The notes under the pieces: model-generated | Databases searched by the model: none | What the model was told of the DNA's origin: nothing | The model's input: the letters and a program-made list of their open reading frames with translations, nothing else | In this document: in pieces, positions 48,430 to 59,243 of the stretch | Layout of the letters: the number at the start of each line of letters is the position of its first letter | Position numbering within the stretch: position 1 is the first letter of the stretch | Translations under genes and position numbers: made by a program | Assembly (NCBI GenBank): GCA_002778195.1 | Contig: PCDI01000006.1 | Location: 1,059,950-1,123,949, forward strand | Origin: Raffaelea ambrosiae | Taxonomy: Eukaryota > Ascomycota > Sordariomycetes > Ophiostomatales > Ophiostomataceae | Reading direction: 5' to 3' | DNA length: 64,000 nt

Positions 48430-49419
48430 TCACAAATCCATCAGGCTCGGCGGTGGGCCAACACCGCGAAGAAGGACAACTGTGTTCCCATTCGCCAGCA
48501 CCGTGCCGACCTTCTCGTTGAACTCCAGCAGCCGTCCGCCCTCCACGTGGAACACCCGCAGCTTGTCCTCCTCCTTGGTCGACTTGTTGTTGATGTTCTG
48601 CACCTGCAGGCTGCGGGCTGCGGCGTCCAGCACCCGTCCCACCACCCAGTCCTTGGCATAGTAGAACTTGCCCTTGGGCAGCTTGGCCTTGGTCGTTTCC
48701 GCTTCGGCCTCTACGTACAGGTAGACCCGCTTCTCCGGCGGCACCTTGGTGTCGCCCTTGGCCGTCTTCTTGAGGTCCGCCAGCGCCGCCATCCGCGCCG
48801 CCGCCGACTGGGATGCTGCGCTCCGCGGCACCGCCTTGCCCGCCTGCTCCTTCTTGGCCGCCCCCCACGCCCGCAGCTTGTCGAGCGCCGACTTGGCTTT
48901 TGCGCCGGCAATGTCTTTGCTGCTCAGCATGCCGGGACGCGCCCCTATCGGCTCCAGGTTGGCACAGTTGTGGTCTTCCCGCAGGCGGTGCTTTAGACAG
49001 TAGTCGCGGTTGCAGTTGGCGCAGTGCACGCCTGGCACCAGGCTGGTGCCGACAACCGTCTTGCACTCGGGCGAGGCGCACGGCTTCTGGGCGACAAAGT
49101 CGCGCATCGTGCGGCCCGCACCCGCTGACGGCTTGGCCAGCTGGGCCTGCCGCCGACGCTCCGCCCAGGCGCCGGCATGGCTGCAGTGGTGGGCGCTCTC
49201 TGTGCGGTGGTCGAGACAAAAGGTGTGGCGGCAGGACTGGCAGAAAAAGGGCAAGAAGTCCAGCTGGTTGCAGTACTCGTACTGGCAGTGCTTGCCGGTG
49301 AGCGTGGCGTCAGGACGGCTGTCGACATCGGTCATTTTGACGTAGGATGTGGTTGCGTCCGTATCCGCAGGTTGTGAAGAGGAAGAAGACTTCTCTGGTG
49401 GTTGTGAGGAGCCTGCCAT
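48430..49419 (-). CDS. cuz1: AN1-type zinc finger protein Cuz1
   Basis: Cuz1 is a Cdc48- and proteasome-associated protein that protects against arsenite stress (known for yeast). Single-exon frame, 329 residues. Two AN1 zinc fingers: residues about 45-79 (CQYEYC...FCQSCRHTFCLDH...HHC) and 114-152 (CASPEC...HCANCNRDYCLKH...HNC), with all expected Cys and His present. The C-terminal third (VYLYVEAEAETTKAKLPKGK to the end) is the ubiquitin-like domain, with KFYYAKDWVVGRVLDAAARS typical of the family. A Ser-rich 25-residue leader precedes the fingers. The start is the first ATG of the frame. Confidence 0.93.
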   Translation of the reverse strand: MAGSSQPPEKSSSSSQPADTDATTSYVKMTDVDSRPDATLTGKHCQYEYCNQLDFLPFFCQSCRHTFCLDHRTESAHHCSHAGAWAERRRQAQLAKPSAGAGRTMRDFVAQKPCASPECKTVVGTSLVPGVHCANCNRDYCLKHRLREDHNCANLEPIGARPGMLSSKDIAGAKAKSALDKLRAWGAAKKEQAGKAVPRSAASQSAAARMAALADLKKTAKGDTKVPPEKRVYLYVEAEAETTKAKLPKGKFYYAKDWVVGRVLDAAARSLQVQNINNKSTKEEDKLRVFHVEGGRLLEFNEKVGTVLANGNTVVLLRGVGPPPSLMDL

Positions 49420-49981
49420 GGTGGGAAGTGGGGAAAAGAAACCGGGAAAGAGAAGGGTTTCTTAATATATTCTAAGCTGTACGAGAGGTGGGCGGGCGTT
49501 CCTTGAATCAGGCAGAGACGGGCGCTTCGTCATCCAGGCAGGAGAGGGCGGCGACGATTAAGCGCCACGAGGCTGTGGAGGGGGGAGTCTTTGGTAAGAA
49601 GGAGAGAAGGCAGCCGAATGACGAACAGTGGGTTCTGGAATGTGCTGTAATAATAATAGCTAACTAGTTCACGGCTGGGAACCCGCAACGTGGCGGGGGC
49701 GCTAATGCCAAGGCGCCACTGTACATAGTACAGGCTCTTACCACGCCCAGGTACCACTGTATTACACAGGCACACAGTTACGTAGATACGCAGGTACACA
49801 AACGACCACGTGACTTGGCGCCTCGGTCGCGGTTTCCCACCCTTATACTCTAAACCGATGACGCAGGAGATTTTTGTTGTTCCCTGTAGACACTTACGGT
49901 AGAAAGTCGAGTTCTAGCATTCGTGACCCAATTCGGCCACGATGCAGCCGCCACGTCCGGGCAACGGTAAATACATTCACC
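49420..49981. other. Divergent promoter of cuz1 and rad4
   Basis: 562 bp with a GCTAACTAGTTC element at 49659-49670 and CACGTGACTTGGCG near 49806, an E-box-like CACGTG. No coding sequence seen. Confidence 0.55.
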
Positions 49982-52951
49982 ATGCCACCGACACGGCAAA
50001 CACGAAAGAGAGCGAACGGTGAGGAGTCGGACTCTCCTCGGAAAAAAGTAGCCACAAAAACGAGCACCACGGCCAAGAAGACGACAGCCTCCAAAACAGC
50101 TCCTCAAGCTGCGACGTCGTCATCGCCCAATTCGCCAGCAGTCACGCCTAGAAAGCCGACCTTGTTCGATGAGTTGGATGGCGTCGCGGCAACAAATGGC
50201 GGGGCACATGTGCTCGACCTCGAGGACGACGATAGCGACGAAGGCAGCTCCTTGACCTCCATGTCCGATGCCGACTTTGAGGACGTTCCGGTGCCCAATA
50301 GCAAGGGGAAGGCAAAGGCTGAAGAAAAACCTCAAGACGAAGACGATGGCGATGATGACGACGACGATGAAGACATGGAGTTCGAAGACGTCCAGGCGCC
50401 GGCACCCCTCCCGTTCCTGTCCATGGCCGCGGACGATGGTCCGGGACCGTCTGGCGATCTGGAGCTGACTCTGCACAAAGACACTCGCGTGTCACTCACC
50501 AATCCATACGGAGAGAAGAAGGGTCCGTCCAAGATGGAGCGGCTGGTTCGGAATGCTACGCATTGCGTGCATGTGCAGTCCTTACTGTGGCACAATGCTC
50601 TGCGCAATGCATGGCTCTGCGACCCTGAAGTGCAGGGCATATTGTTGTCGCACATCCCACCTCGGGTGTGGGAAGAGGTGGATCGCTGGCGGCGAGCATC
50701 AGGCCTGGAGAAGCCTCAGCCTGCCGTGGAGACGAAACGAGGAGGCAAGAAACGCGGTGCTGCCGAAGGCAAAAGGGGGAAACAACAAGCTTCTCCGGCG
50801 AAACGCTCAGCTCGGGAGTGGAGCAAGGCAGCCAGTCGTCTGGAAGAGGGCGTTGTGGACATGAGCCATGGCGATCCCTTGTTTCGACTGGTCCGGGCCT
50901 TGTCGGCTTGGTGGAAGCAGAGATTCCGCATCACCGCGCCCGGACTGCGCAAAAAGGGCTACATTTCTCTCGAGCGACTCGACCGCATGCTGAAGGCGGC
51001 CAAGGAAACCAGGGGCATTGGGCCAACTCGATTTGGCGAGCAGATCCCAAATCTTGCTGCATTTCGGGTCCGAGCACAGGAGCTCAGTGGCAGCCGCGAT
51101 GTCGGGGCACAGCTCTTAACGGCTCTATTTCGCGCTCTCGGCTTAGAGGCGAGAATGGTGGCCAGCCTGCAACCACTGGGCTTTGGCTGGAACAAGTTGG
51201 AAGATGCAGACCCGGAAGACGAGTCCGCGGAAGATGAAGATGGAAGGACGGCAACACCCGCACAAGCCCCCAAATCGGAAGGGAAGACACAGTCGCAGAA
51301 GCCACCTGCATCCGCCCCCCGGAGACCAAAAGGAGAAGAAGACGACTTTGAGCTTGCAGAGGTCAATAGTGATAACGACTCTGTCGTATTCATTCCTGAA
51401 GATGACACGAAACCAAAGGACAGAGGACCAGCGTTTGACAGGGACCTTCAGTTCCCCCATTATTGGACAGAGGTTCTGTCTCCTGTTACGCACAAGTACC
51501 TCCCCGTTGATGCCATCGTCAAGAATATCAGCGGGACGAACCGAGAACTAATCGAATCTCTTGAACCGCGGGGTGGCAAGGCCGATAAAGCTCGGCAAGT
51601 CATGGCCTACGTGGTTGGTTATTCACAGGACGGGACGGCAAAGGACGTGACCGTTCGATATCTCAAACGGCAGATGCTTCCCGGACGGACAAAGGGCGTC
51701 CGGTACCCTATTGCCAAAGTTCCCATCTACAACAGGCACGGCAAAGTGAAGCGCTATGACCAAGTGGACTGGTTCAAGCTGGCCATGCAAGGCTATGTCC
51801 GCGGCCAAAGTCGCGACCACCCCATCACCGAGGTCGACGAAGCTGAGGATGCCACTGATTTACGGCCGGCCAGGCCGGAGAAGAAGGAGGTGAAAGAGGG
51901 GGAGGAAACCCTGCAGTACTACAAACAGTCCAAAGAGTTCGTGCTGGAGCGACATCTAAAGCGGGAAGAGGCACTGCTGGAAGGTGCCGTCCCCGTCAAG
52001 ACATTTCGCAACAGCAAGGGCAAGAAGGCCGCCGGCAATGGCGGCGAAGCTGCGGCAGCGGAGAACGTTTTCCTGCGCAAAGACGTGGTCAGTGTCAAGA
52101 GTGCCGAGACATGGCACAAGCAAGGCCGTGCCCCCATGGCCGGCGAACTGCCCCTCAAGATGGTGCCGTACCGTGCGGCCACAATTAACCGGAAGCGGGA
52201 GATTGCCGAGGCCGAGGCAGCGAGCGGCGAAAAGGTCCTGCAAGGCCTGTACAGCTTCGACCAGACCGACTGGATCATCCCGCCGCCCATCCGAAACGGT
52301 GTCATACCCAAGAACGAGTATGGCAACATCGACCTGTTCGTCGAGCACATGCTGCCCCAGGGTGCCGTGCACGTTCCTTACCGTGGTGCGATGCGTATTT
52401 GCAAGCGACTGCAGGTCGACTATGCCGAGGCTGTAATTGATTTTGAGTTTGGACACCGCATGGCCGTGCCGGTCATCCAAGGTGTCGTCATTGCGGAAGA
52501 GCACCATGACCGGGTGATGGAAGAGCTGGCCAAGGACGAGGCCGAAAAGGCCCGCAAGGAGGACGAGAAGCGGCGGGCCGCAGCGATGAGTCTGTGGCGC
52601 AAGATGCTCATGGGTTTGCGCATTGTCGAGCGAATCCAGCAGGATTATGGGGAGGTCCGTGAAGACGAACGCGTCTTTGGAAGCGGGCACAATGTGGTTG
52701 ATCTCGAGGGGACCAGAGGACATCCCGAGCCCGAGCCCGAGCCCGAGGCTCAGGGAGTACACCATGAAGACCCGGATATGGCCGGCGGGTTCCTGCCTGA
52801 GGGATTTGAGTATGAGGAAGAAGAGGAAGCAGCACCGCAGCAGAGCGGCGGCACTTCCAGCTTCTTCCCTGTTCACGACGAGGAAGAAGACAACGGAGGC
52901 GGCTTTCTCAGCAATGGCGAAGCCGATTCTGGAGATTTGGTAGTGTCATGA
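49982..52951 (+). CDS. rad4: DNA repair protein Rad4/XPC
   Basis: Damage-recognition factor of nucleotide excision repair, acting with Rad23. Intronless frame of 989 residues from the ATG in CACCATGCCACC; an in-frame upstream stretch has no ATG closer to a plausible leader. A basic and acidic disordered N-terminus (1-170, with poly-Asp/Glu near 120-140) precedes the transglutaminase-like domain, which begins near 187 (NATHCVHVQSLLWHNALRNA) and includes GLEARMVASLQPLGFGW and HYWTEVLSPVTHKYLPVDAI (about 492). Beta-hairpin domains follow: BHD1 near 648 (SKEFVLERHLKREEALLEGA), BHD2 near 700 (SAETWHKQGRAPMAGELPLK) and BHD3 near 756-830 (NEYGNIDLFVEHMLPQGAVH). The C-terminus holds a Pro-Glu repeat and is acidic. 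The classical catalytic triad is not expected in this family. Confidence 0.94.
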   Translation: MPPTRQTRKRANGEESDSPRKKVATKTSTTAKKTTASKTAPQAATSSSPNSPAVTPRKPTLFDELDGVAATNGGAHVLDLEDDDSDEGSSLTSMSDADFEDVPVPNSKGKAKAEEKPQDEDDGDDDDDDEDMEFEDVQAPAPLPFLSMAADDGPGPSGDLELTLHKDTRVSLTNPYGEKKGPSKMERLVRNATHCVHVQSLLWHNALRNAWLCDPEVQGILLSHIPPRVWEEVDRWRRASGLEKPQPAVETKRGGKKRGAAEGKRGKQQASPAKRSAREWSKAASRLEEGVVDMSHGDPLFRLVRALSAWWKQRFRITAPGLRKKGYISLERLDRMLKAAKETRGIGPTRFGEQIPNLAAFRVRAQELSGSRDVGAQLLTALFRALGLEARMVASLQPLGFGWNKLEDADPEDESAEDEDGRTATPAQAPKSEGKTQSQKPPASAPRRPKGEEDDFELAEVNSDNDSVVFIPEDDTKPKDRGPAFDRDLQFPHYWTEVLSPVTHKYLPVDAIVKNISGTNRELIESLEPRGGKADKARQVMAYVVGYSQDGTAKDVTVRYLKRQMLPGRTKGVRYPIAKVPIYNRHGKVKRYDQVDWFKLAMQGYVRGQSRDHPITEVDEAEDATDLRPARPEKKEVKEGEETLQYYKQSKEFVLERHLKREEALLEGAVPVKTFRNSKGKKAAGNGGEAAAAENVFLRKDVVSVKSAETWHKQGRAPMAGELPLKMVPYRAATINRKREIAEAEAASGEKVLQGLYSFDQTDWIIPPPIRNGVIPKNEYGNIDLFVEHMLPQGAVHVPYRGAMRICKRLQVDYAEAVIDFEFGHRMAVPVIQGVVIAEEHHDRVMEELAKDEAEKARKEDEKRRAAAMSLWRKMLMGLRIVERIQQDYGEVREDERVFGSGHNVVDLEGTRGHPEPEPEPEAQGVHHEDPDMAGGFLPEGFEYEEEEEAAPQQSGGTSSFFPVHDEEEDNGGGFLSNGEADSGDLVVS

Positions 52952-53593
52952 ACACATTGACATCGGAGTCTGACCGAGCATGGGCGGCAAAAGCCAAGCA
53001 TTCTCGTGCTTCAGCAAATGAAATCGCGACGAAATGATTCATGAAACAACCTCTCATAGCGTGGCATTGCATCTTCTTGTTGGGAAACATGCATCCAGCA
53101 TATTCATATTCTACCACAGAGCATTTGAGATGGCAAGAGCCGCGTGCACGGGTCCGAGTGATCTAGATTCTAACTATCACTGTACATTTATCAACACTAT
53201 TCAATACTATTTTCAACATTGTATGAGACAAAATGGAGGCAGGCTACCTCTGCAACATTGGCGGCATGGACACGGGCTCTAAAAGTCCACGCTGCACCGG
53301 GTGGTGCACACGTCCGAGGCGCGATGCATCTCGGTTCCCTTACGTATTTGACCCCAACTGGGACGCCTCCATCTCGCCCGTGTCCAACGCCTACGAGCAG
53401 TGATGGAGGTCCCGTGCCAGCAGCCGACATCTGGTACAGGGACGAGTGCAAGCAGTCGGTGGAGGCACCGCTTTGGAGGGACTCAGTGGTTCCAGCGACG
53501 TGATCCAAATCCTGGAGTCCAAGCCGTCAAGAAGTGAAGACATTCGTATCTTGCAAATATTGCTCATAAACCATTCGTATTGGACTTCCGTGT
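52952..53593. other. Spacer between convergent genes
   Basis: 642 bp between the 3' ends of rad4 and the cysteine hydrolase gene. A 103-codon minus frame (53197-53508) has no recognisable content; I see nothing else. Confidence 0.55.
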
Positions 53594-54405
53594 CTACTGT
53601 ATTTGTAAGGCTTCCAGGATCCTGTCTGATGTCGTCACAGCTCCAAAGATGCCGCCCTCCTCGCAAATGGTAGCCACGGCGGCGTCATGCAGATCCTTCC
53701 GCCCAGCCGCGCAGGCGTCCGAGACGAGCAAGCAGTCCAACCCCATGTCGTCTAGCACGTCAGTAAATCTACAAACGCTGAGGCGTCTCGAAAAAAAAAG
53801 AGAGAAAACAGAAAGAAACTGAAAGACTCACTCGCATCCCGCATCGTCGTGTGCACACACACGTCCGTTGTCACGCCGCAGAGTACCAGGTTGCGCACAC
53901 CGCGGATGTCCAGCAGCAGCTTCAAGTCGGTGTACTGGAACGCGCTCCGCCCGGGCTTGTCGATGATGGCCTCGCCGGCGAGCGGCGTCAGCTCGGGCAC
54001 GATCTCGTGGCCGGGCTCGCCGCGCACCAGCAGCCGGCCCAGCGGACCGGCGTCGCCGATGCCGCGGCCCGTTGGGTTGTTGCGGCTGCGGAGGAGCTCG
54101 CGCGGCGAGAGTGTCGACAGGTCGGGCCGATGGCCCTCGCGGGTGTGGTAGACGGGGAACCCGGCGGCGCGGAAGGCGGCGAGCAGGGACTGGATGCGGG
54201 GGATGAGGGCCCGGGCGGGCTCGATGGAGACGCCCTGGGCATCCATGTACCCACCCGGCGCGCAGAAGTCGACCTGCATGTCGATGATGACGAGTGCGGT
54301 GCGGGATGCCTGCGCAAAGGTGCCATCATGGGGCCACTGGTAGGGGTTGGCGTCCACGTAAGGCGCTGATGGCGCCGTGGTGGTGGTGGACTTGGCTTCC
54401 GCCAT
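53594..54405 (-). CDS. Isochorismatase-family cysteine hydrolase, biuret-hydrolase-like
   Basis: Cysteine hydrolase cleaving a C-N bond through an Asp-Lys-Cys triad. Two minus-strand exons (54405-53832, 53751-53594) give 243 residues; the 80 bp intron splits an Asn codon (RDA-N-DMGLDCLLVSD). Catalytic residues are Asp42 (VIIDMQVDFCAPGG), Lys150 (AIIDKPGRSAF) and Cys183 (GVTTDVCVHTTMRDAND). Segments PYQWPHDG, HTREGHRPDLSTL, GIGDAGPLGRLLVRGEPGHE and the overall length are close to bacterial biuret amidohydrolase (BiuH) and more distant from RutB or plain isochorismatases. The substrate could be biuret, a ureido compound or another amide; sequence alone cannot decide. No urea-related neighbours are present in the window. 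Probably cytosolic. Confidence 0.88.
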
Positions 54406-56791
54406 GATGCTGTGGTGTTTTGTTGAAGTGCAGAGGAGCCAGGCCAACGGTGACCATCAATCAGACAAGGCTGGCCTTTCTTTGTTGCTCTCTTGGCTAA
54501 TTTGCTGCAATATTGCGTGGGCATGAAAGCGCAGAATGAATAGGTCTTTCATGAAATTGCGTACAACCATTCACTATCATAGTTATCTTTTCTCCCCACA
54601 TTTAGCAGATAGTCATCCTGGGAATATCTCTTACCAATAACATCGCCAGCAGGCTTCTTTGTTCCCTTAGCGGTCAAATTTTGCCTGCTCCCTCACCATG
54701 AAAAAATTACGATATATAGGAGGGCGTGTTCGTCGCTATGTGCAGCCGCAGCGTGGTCATGTCGAGTGAATATACTGATTGGCGAATAAACTGCCTTATG
54801 AAATGTGCACGTCGAACCTGCATGCAGCATGCTTCGAGGGTCCACTGGCTGCCCTAGCAGGCCGAGATCTCCAGCGACAGACGGAGGCTCGATCTCTTCT
54901 TGCTAACAGAAACTGTGCCTGTGGCTCTCAGCATCAAGCACACGCAGCAGATGGGTAGTTAATGAACAGCTTTTGTAGATGTTGTACATGCAGGATACAG
55001 ACATTGTCTTTTAGTATCTATTCATGGGAAAGCACATGGGAAAGCACATGGGAGTGGCATAGGGTTATAGTTCGAGTCGAATTACCAGCTCGCCCTTCTA
55101 CCGACGCCACCAAATGTGCGGGTACAGCTCTATAATCTCTCACCTGATATCGCTCTCTGTTTTTCATATTCCAATCTCGTCTAAAAACACATTCATCTCT
55201 CTCCAACTCGCTCCCACGTCGCCGTGTGCATCTGCGCGTGTGTGTTGTTGGTACACTGGTGTGCCTGAGTATGTTATATTCCCATCAAGAAGATTCGAAA
55301 GTGCACATAACCGGGTGGTAGAAAACGAATGAAACTAAAAGAGCAAAGCTTAAAGTAGGATTCCCCTAGACACCGCAGAACTCTCAAGGTATCACCAAAC
55401 ATTTCCTTAGCCGTCCTCTCTCATATGTAGTTGTACCTTTTGAAAACACGAGAAACAAAATGGGCAAGACCTTGTCATTACGTGCATCTGTAGCACGGCA
55501 TTGAAGTGAAACCATTATCGTGGATATCTTTCCGTATGGCGGGGTGTCCATCCGAGAACGCCGCTAGTGCTATTCGATTACGAGTACTATCGCACAAACA
55601 CAGACACAAAGCTGATGTTCGAACGAAAAGAAGAGATGCCAAGCATTTGGTCTTTGACTCGGCCGCGCCTTGTGGACTCTGGGCCCATAAATCGGGCGTT
55701 CTTGTTCTCCAAGGTTACAATTGCATCTAGCCGGATATCGGCCAAACCGAAGCCACCACCCTCCATGTGTTCCAGCTGGCTTCGCTTGATTTTCCATACT
55801 ACAGTTCCCTGCGGTGAAAGCCGACAGAGGCCCGCGAGGCGGCGGCTCTTTCATTTAAGCGGGGGCTATTTATTACTACGTATCGCCGTTGCCCGGCTTG
55901 CGTTGCCCTTATTGGGCGGGAGCTTGGCACCCAAATCACACCCTGGAATTGGGGGGCAAGACAAAGCCCTATGTCTGGTTCGCAAGGAGTTGTGCACGCT
56001 GTGTTGCTTTGGTACTCTTCGTCGTCGAAACTCGACAAAAAAAAGACTTCATACACTGGTACAGCCACTCACGGAGCGTGGCCACATATCCGACTATCGT
56101 GAGTTTCCAAGGTGGACAGTTCTCCAGTTCTCAACTGATAGCTGCTGCTCGGAAGAGTAAGAAAATACTAACTAGTTTACTATTAGCTTGAGCTATTTCC
56201 AAGCTGATGGCTCCACAGTTTGTGGCCGACCTCTCCCAACGTTCGTCCCCCTTGTCGTTCGTCACATGCATCGGACGAGAACATGGGGTAGCCTGGGCAC
56301 GTTTCCCCCCCAATCTGATTTAGAACCGGGCGATGTCCCACGAGAATCCAAGTGTCTCATCGCTGCTCAGCGATTCGAGCATCGCGACTGGCCCAGGATC
56401 CACTGCCAGTACTCGTAGGAAGAGCCTCACCGAGGAGCCGTTTAAAGCTGGAGAAGAACCACTGCTAGTTTTTCGCGGCGGCTCCATAGAACGAAGCTCC
56501 TCAAGCTACCGCCTATCACCAACGCACGTGTAACGTTGCAAAGTACATCGCGGGAAAAGCTCGTTTCCACTCCCATGGTACACTGTTAGTATTCGAGCCC
56601 CTGCTTACCGTTCGCGTACGCCACACCGTACACAGTATGAGCCCGCCCACCGCCCCCCCCCTACCGTACAGCTCCTTATCGTAGTTACGTATTAATATAA
56701 TATCGTCGCCTGTGCTAAAGCTGCCAATTGTGTTTCTTTGCATCTTTGCTTGGGTTGCTGCCGCAGCTACTACACGTCGTACTCGTAGACA
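54406..56791. other. 2.4 kb spacer between divergent genes
   Basis: Between the cysteine hydrolase start and the GH89 start. It holds a direct repeat (GGGAAAGCACAT, twice at 55025-55049), three TACTCGTA-type octamers (55579, 56410, 56780) and an ACTAACTAGTTTAC element at 56169. A 197-codon plus frame at 55567-56160 has no recognisable family. Confidence 0.55.
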
Positions 56792-59243
56792 ATGCGTGCC
56801 TTAGCAACATTTGTCTGGGCCCTTTCGGCCATCTCGGCCAGCGCCCGAGTCATTCGCAGAGCTACGTCAGCGACCAGCGGCGTCGAAGCTCTGGTGCAGC
56901 GCCGATTGCCCGACCATGTCGACAAGTTCGAGTTCAGCATCGTGAACGCGTCCACCTTGTCGGGGACGCAGGTGGACAGCTACACCGTGTCTACCACGGC
57001 CGCAGGCAAGATTCTCGTCGAGGCCAACACGGTCAGCGCATTGCTTGTAGGGTATGATCATTTTTCGTCTTTTTTTTTGAAACAAAAACAGTGTGGCCGG
57101 AACGCAAAGCTGACCTTTCCAAAAACCAGTCTGCACCGCTACTTGTCCGACGTCGCCAATGTCGATATCTGGTGGTATGTTGGCAGCCGGCTTGATGCTG
57201 CGAAGTCGCTGCCGGCCCTGTCGACACCGCTCGAGGGCTCCAGCATTGTCGCCTACCGGTACTACTTCAACACAGGTACGACTATAGTGCCGCAAAATTA
57301 TACTACTGTTTCTCCAGTCGCAGGAACTAACCGCTAGCACAGTGACCACATCCTACACCCAGGCTTTCTGGACCTGGGAGGACTGGGAGCTGCAGCTGGA
57401 CTGGATGGCCCTCCGCGGTGTCAACTTGCCCCTGGCCTGGATCGGCGTCGAGAAGATCTTCATCGAGGTCTTCCGGGAGGTCGGCTTCACCGACGACGAG
57501 ATTCACAGCTTCCTGAGCGGACCGGCCTTTTTGGCGTGGAACCATTTCGGCAACATCCAGGGCTCCTGGGGCGGCGACCTGCCCTTCTCCTGGGTGGACG
57601 ACCAGTTCGAGCTCCAGAAGAAGATTGTCAAGCGCATGGTCGAGCTCGGCATGACGCCCATCTTTCCGGCCTTCCCGGGCTTCGTGCCGACGGCCATCAC
57701 GCGCGTGTTCCCCGACGCCAATGTGACCAACAGCTCGAGCTGGAACAGCTTCCCTGCCGACAACACCTACGACACCTTCTTGGATCCCTTTGACGACGTC
57801 TTTGAGACGCTCCAGACGAGCTTCATTGCCAAGCAGCAGGCCGCCTACGGCAACGTCTCGAGCCTCTACGCGCTCGACCAGTTCAACGAGAACAGCCCGG
57901 CGTCGACGGACCTGGGCTACCTCAAGAACATGAGCCTGAACACCTGGAAGACCCTCAAGGCCGCGGACCCCAACGCGGTGTGGGTCATGCAGGGCTGGCT
58001 GTTCGTGGCCGACTCGTTCTGGCTGGACAGCCGCGTCGAGGCGTACCTGAGCGGCGTGCCCGTCGACGAGGACCTGCTGGTGCTGGACCTGTTCTCGGAG
58101 TCGCAGCCGCAGTGGTCGCGCCTGGACTCGTACTACGGCAAGCCCTGGGTGTGGTGCCAGCTGCACGACTACGGCCACAACATGGGCCTGTACGGCCAGA
58201 TTGAGAACGTGACCATCAACGCGGTGGAGGCGCTGGCCAGCTCGAGCTCGATGCAGGGCCTCGGCCTGTCCATGGAGGGCCAGGAGGGCAACGAGATCAT
58301 GTACGACCTGCTGCTGGACCAGGCCTGGAGCGCGACGCCCATCGACACCCCGACCTACTTCCAGAACTGGGTCTCGCGCCGCTACGAGGTCTCCTTGTCG
58401 TCGTCTTCTCACAACAAAAAAGCGGCGCAGAACCTCTACCAGGCCTGGGAGATGGTCCGGCCGACCGTGTTCAACAACACCAACCTCGCGTCCAACGCCG
58501 TGCCCAAGGCCATCTTTGAGCTGGTGCCCAGCACGTCCGGGCTCGTCAACCGCACCGGCCACCACGCGACGACGCTCAACTACCAGCCGGCCACGCTCGT
58601 GGCGGCCTGGCACCGGCTGTACCGGGCCGGCCAGGAGGACCCCGCGCTCTACCGCCACCCGGCCTATGCGTACGACCTGGTCGACTGGACGCGCCAGGTC
58701 ATGGCCAACGCCTTCATCCCGGCCTACCAGAGCCTGGTCGCGGCCTACACCAACAACACTGGTACCGCGACGACCACGGCCAGCAGCCGCTGCCGCGAGG
58801 CCCGCCTGCGCCACCGCGGCGCCCAGCTGACCGGCCTCCTGCGCGCGCTGGACCGGGTCCTGGCCACCAACGACAACTTCAAGCTGTCGACGTGGATCAA
58901 GGCGGCGCGGGCGACGACCGCGACGGACGGCGACTTTCTGGAGTACGAGGCGCGCAACCAGGTCACCCTCTGGGGGCCCACGGGCCAGATCAGCGACTAC
59001 GCCTCCAAGTCGTGGGCGGGCCTGGTGTCGACGTACTACGTGCCGCGCTGGCAAAAGTTCGTCGACTACCTGGTGGCGACCGACAGCACGGCGTACAGCC
59101 AGACGTCGTTTGCGGCGAGCCTGCTGACGTGGGAGGAGGCGTGGGTGGAGCAGACGTCTTCGGCGGACGAGGGGACGGGCGAGAGCCTGGAGATGGTCCT
59201 GGCCGACGTGGTGAAGCAATGGCCGAGCATATTTGCTGCCTGA
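56792..59243 (+). CDS. Alpha-N-acetylglucosaminidase, GH89 (NAGLU-like), secreted
   Basis: Glycoside hydrolase removing terminal alpha-linked N-acetylglucosamine. Three exons (56792-57051, 57130-57275, 57343-59243) give 768 residues. The N-terminus (MRALATFVWALSAISASA) is a signal peptide with likely cleavage before RVIRRA. Residues to about 110 form the small N-terminal domain; the (beta/alpha)8 barrel starts near YRYYFNTVTTSYTQAFWTWE. The catalytic acid/base and nucleophile of the family correspond to Glu318 in ALDQFNENSPAS and Glu447 in GLSMEGQEGNEIMYD. The all-helical C-terminal domain follows. Several N-glycosylation sequons (for example NVTNSSS and NMSLNT) fit secretion. A Ser-rich insert (SSSSHNKKAAQ) near 485 is unusual. 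Both introns have GCTGAC or ACTAAC branch points. Confidence 0.93.

Noticed and set aside
55567..56160. 197-codon plus frame between the hydrolase and GH89 genes
   Set aside because: No homology recognised, atypical composition and no promoter-like context; kept as spacer.
57327..59219. 630-codon minus frame opposite the GH89 gene
   Set aside because: Mirror of a GC-rich gene; composition-driven and without domain signatures.
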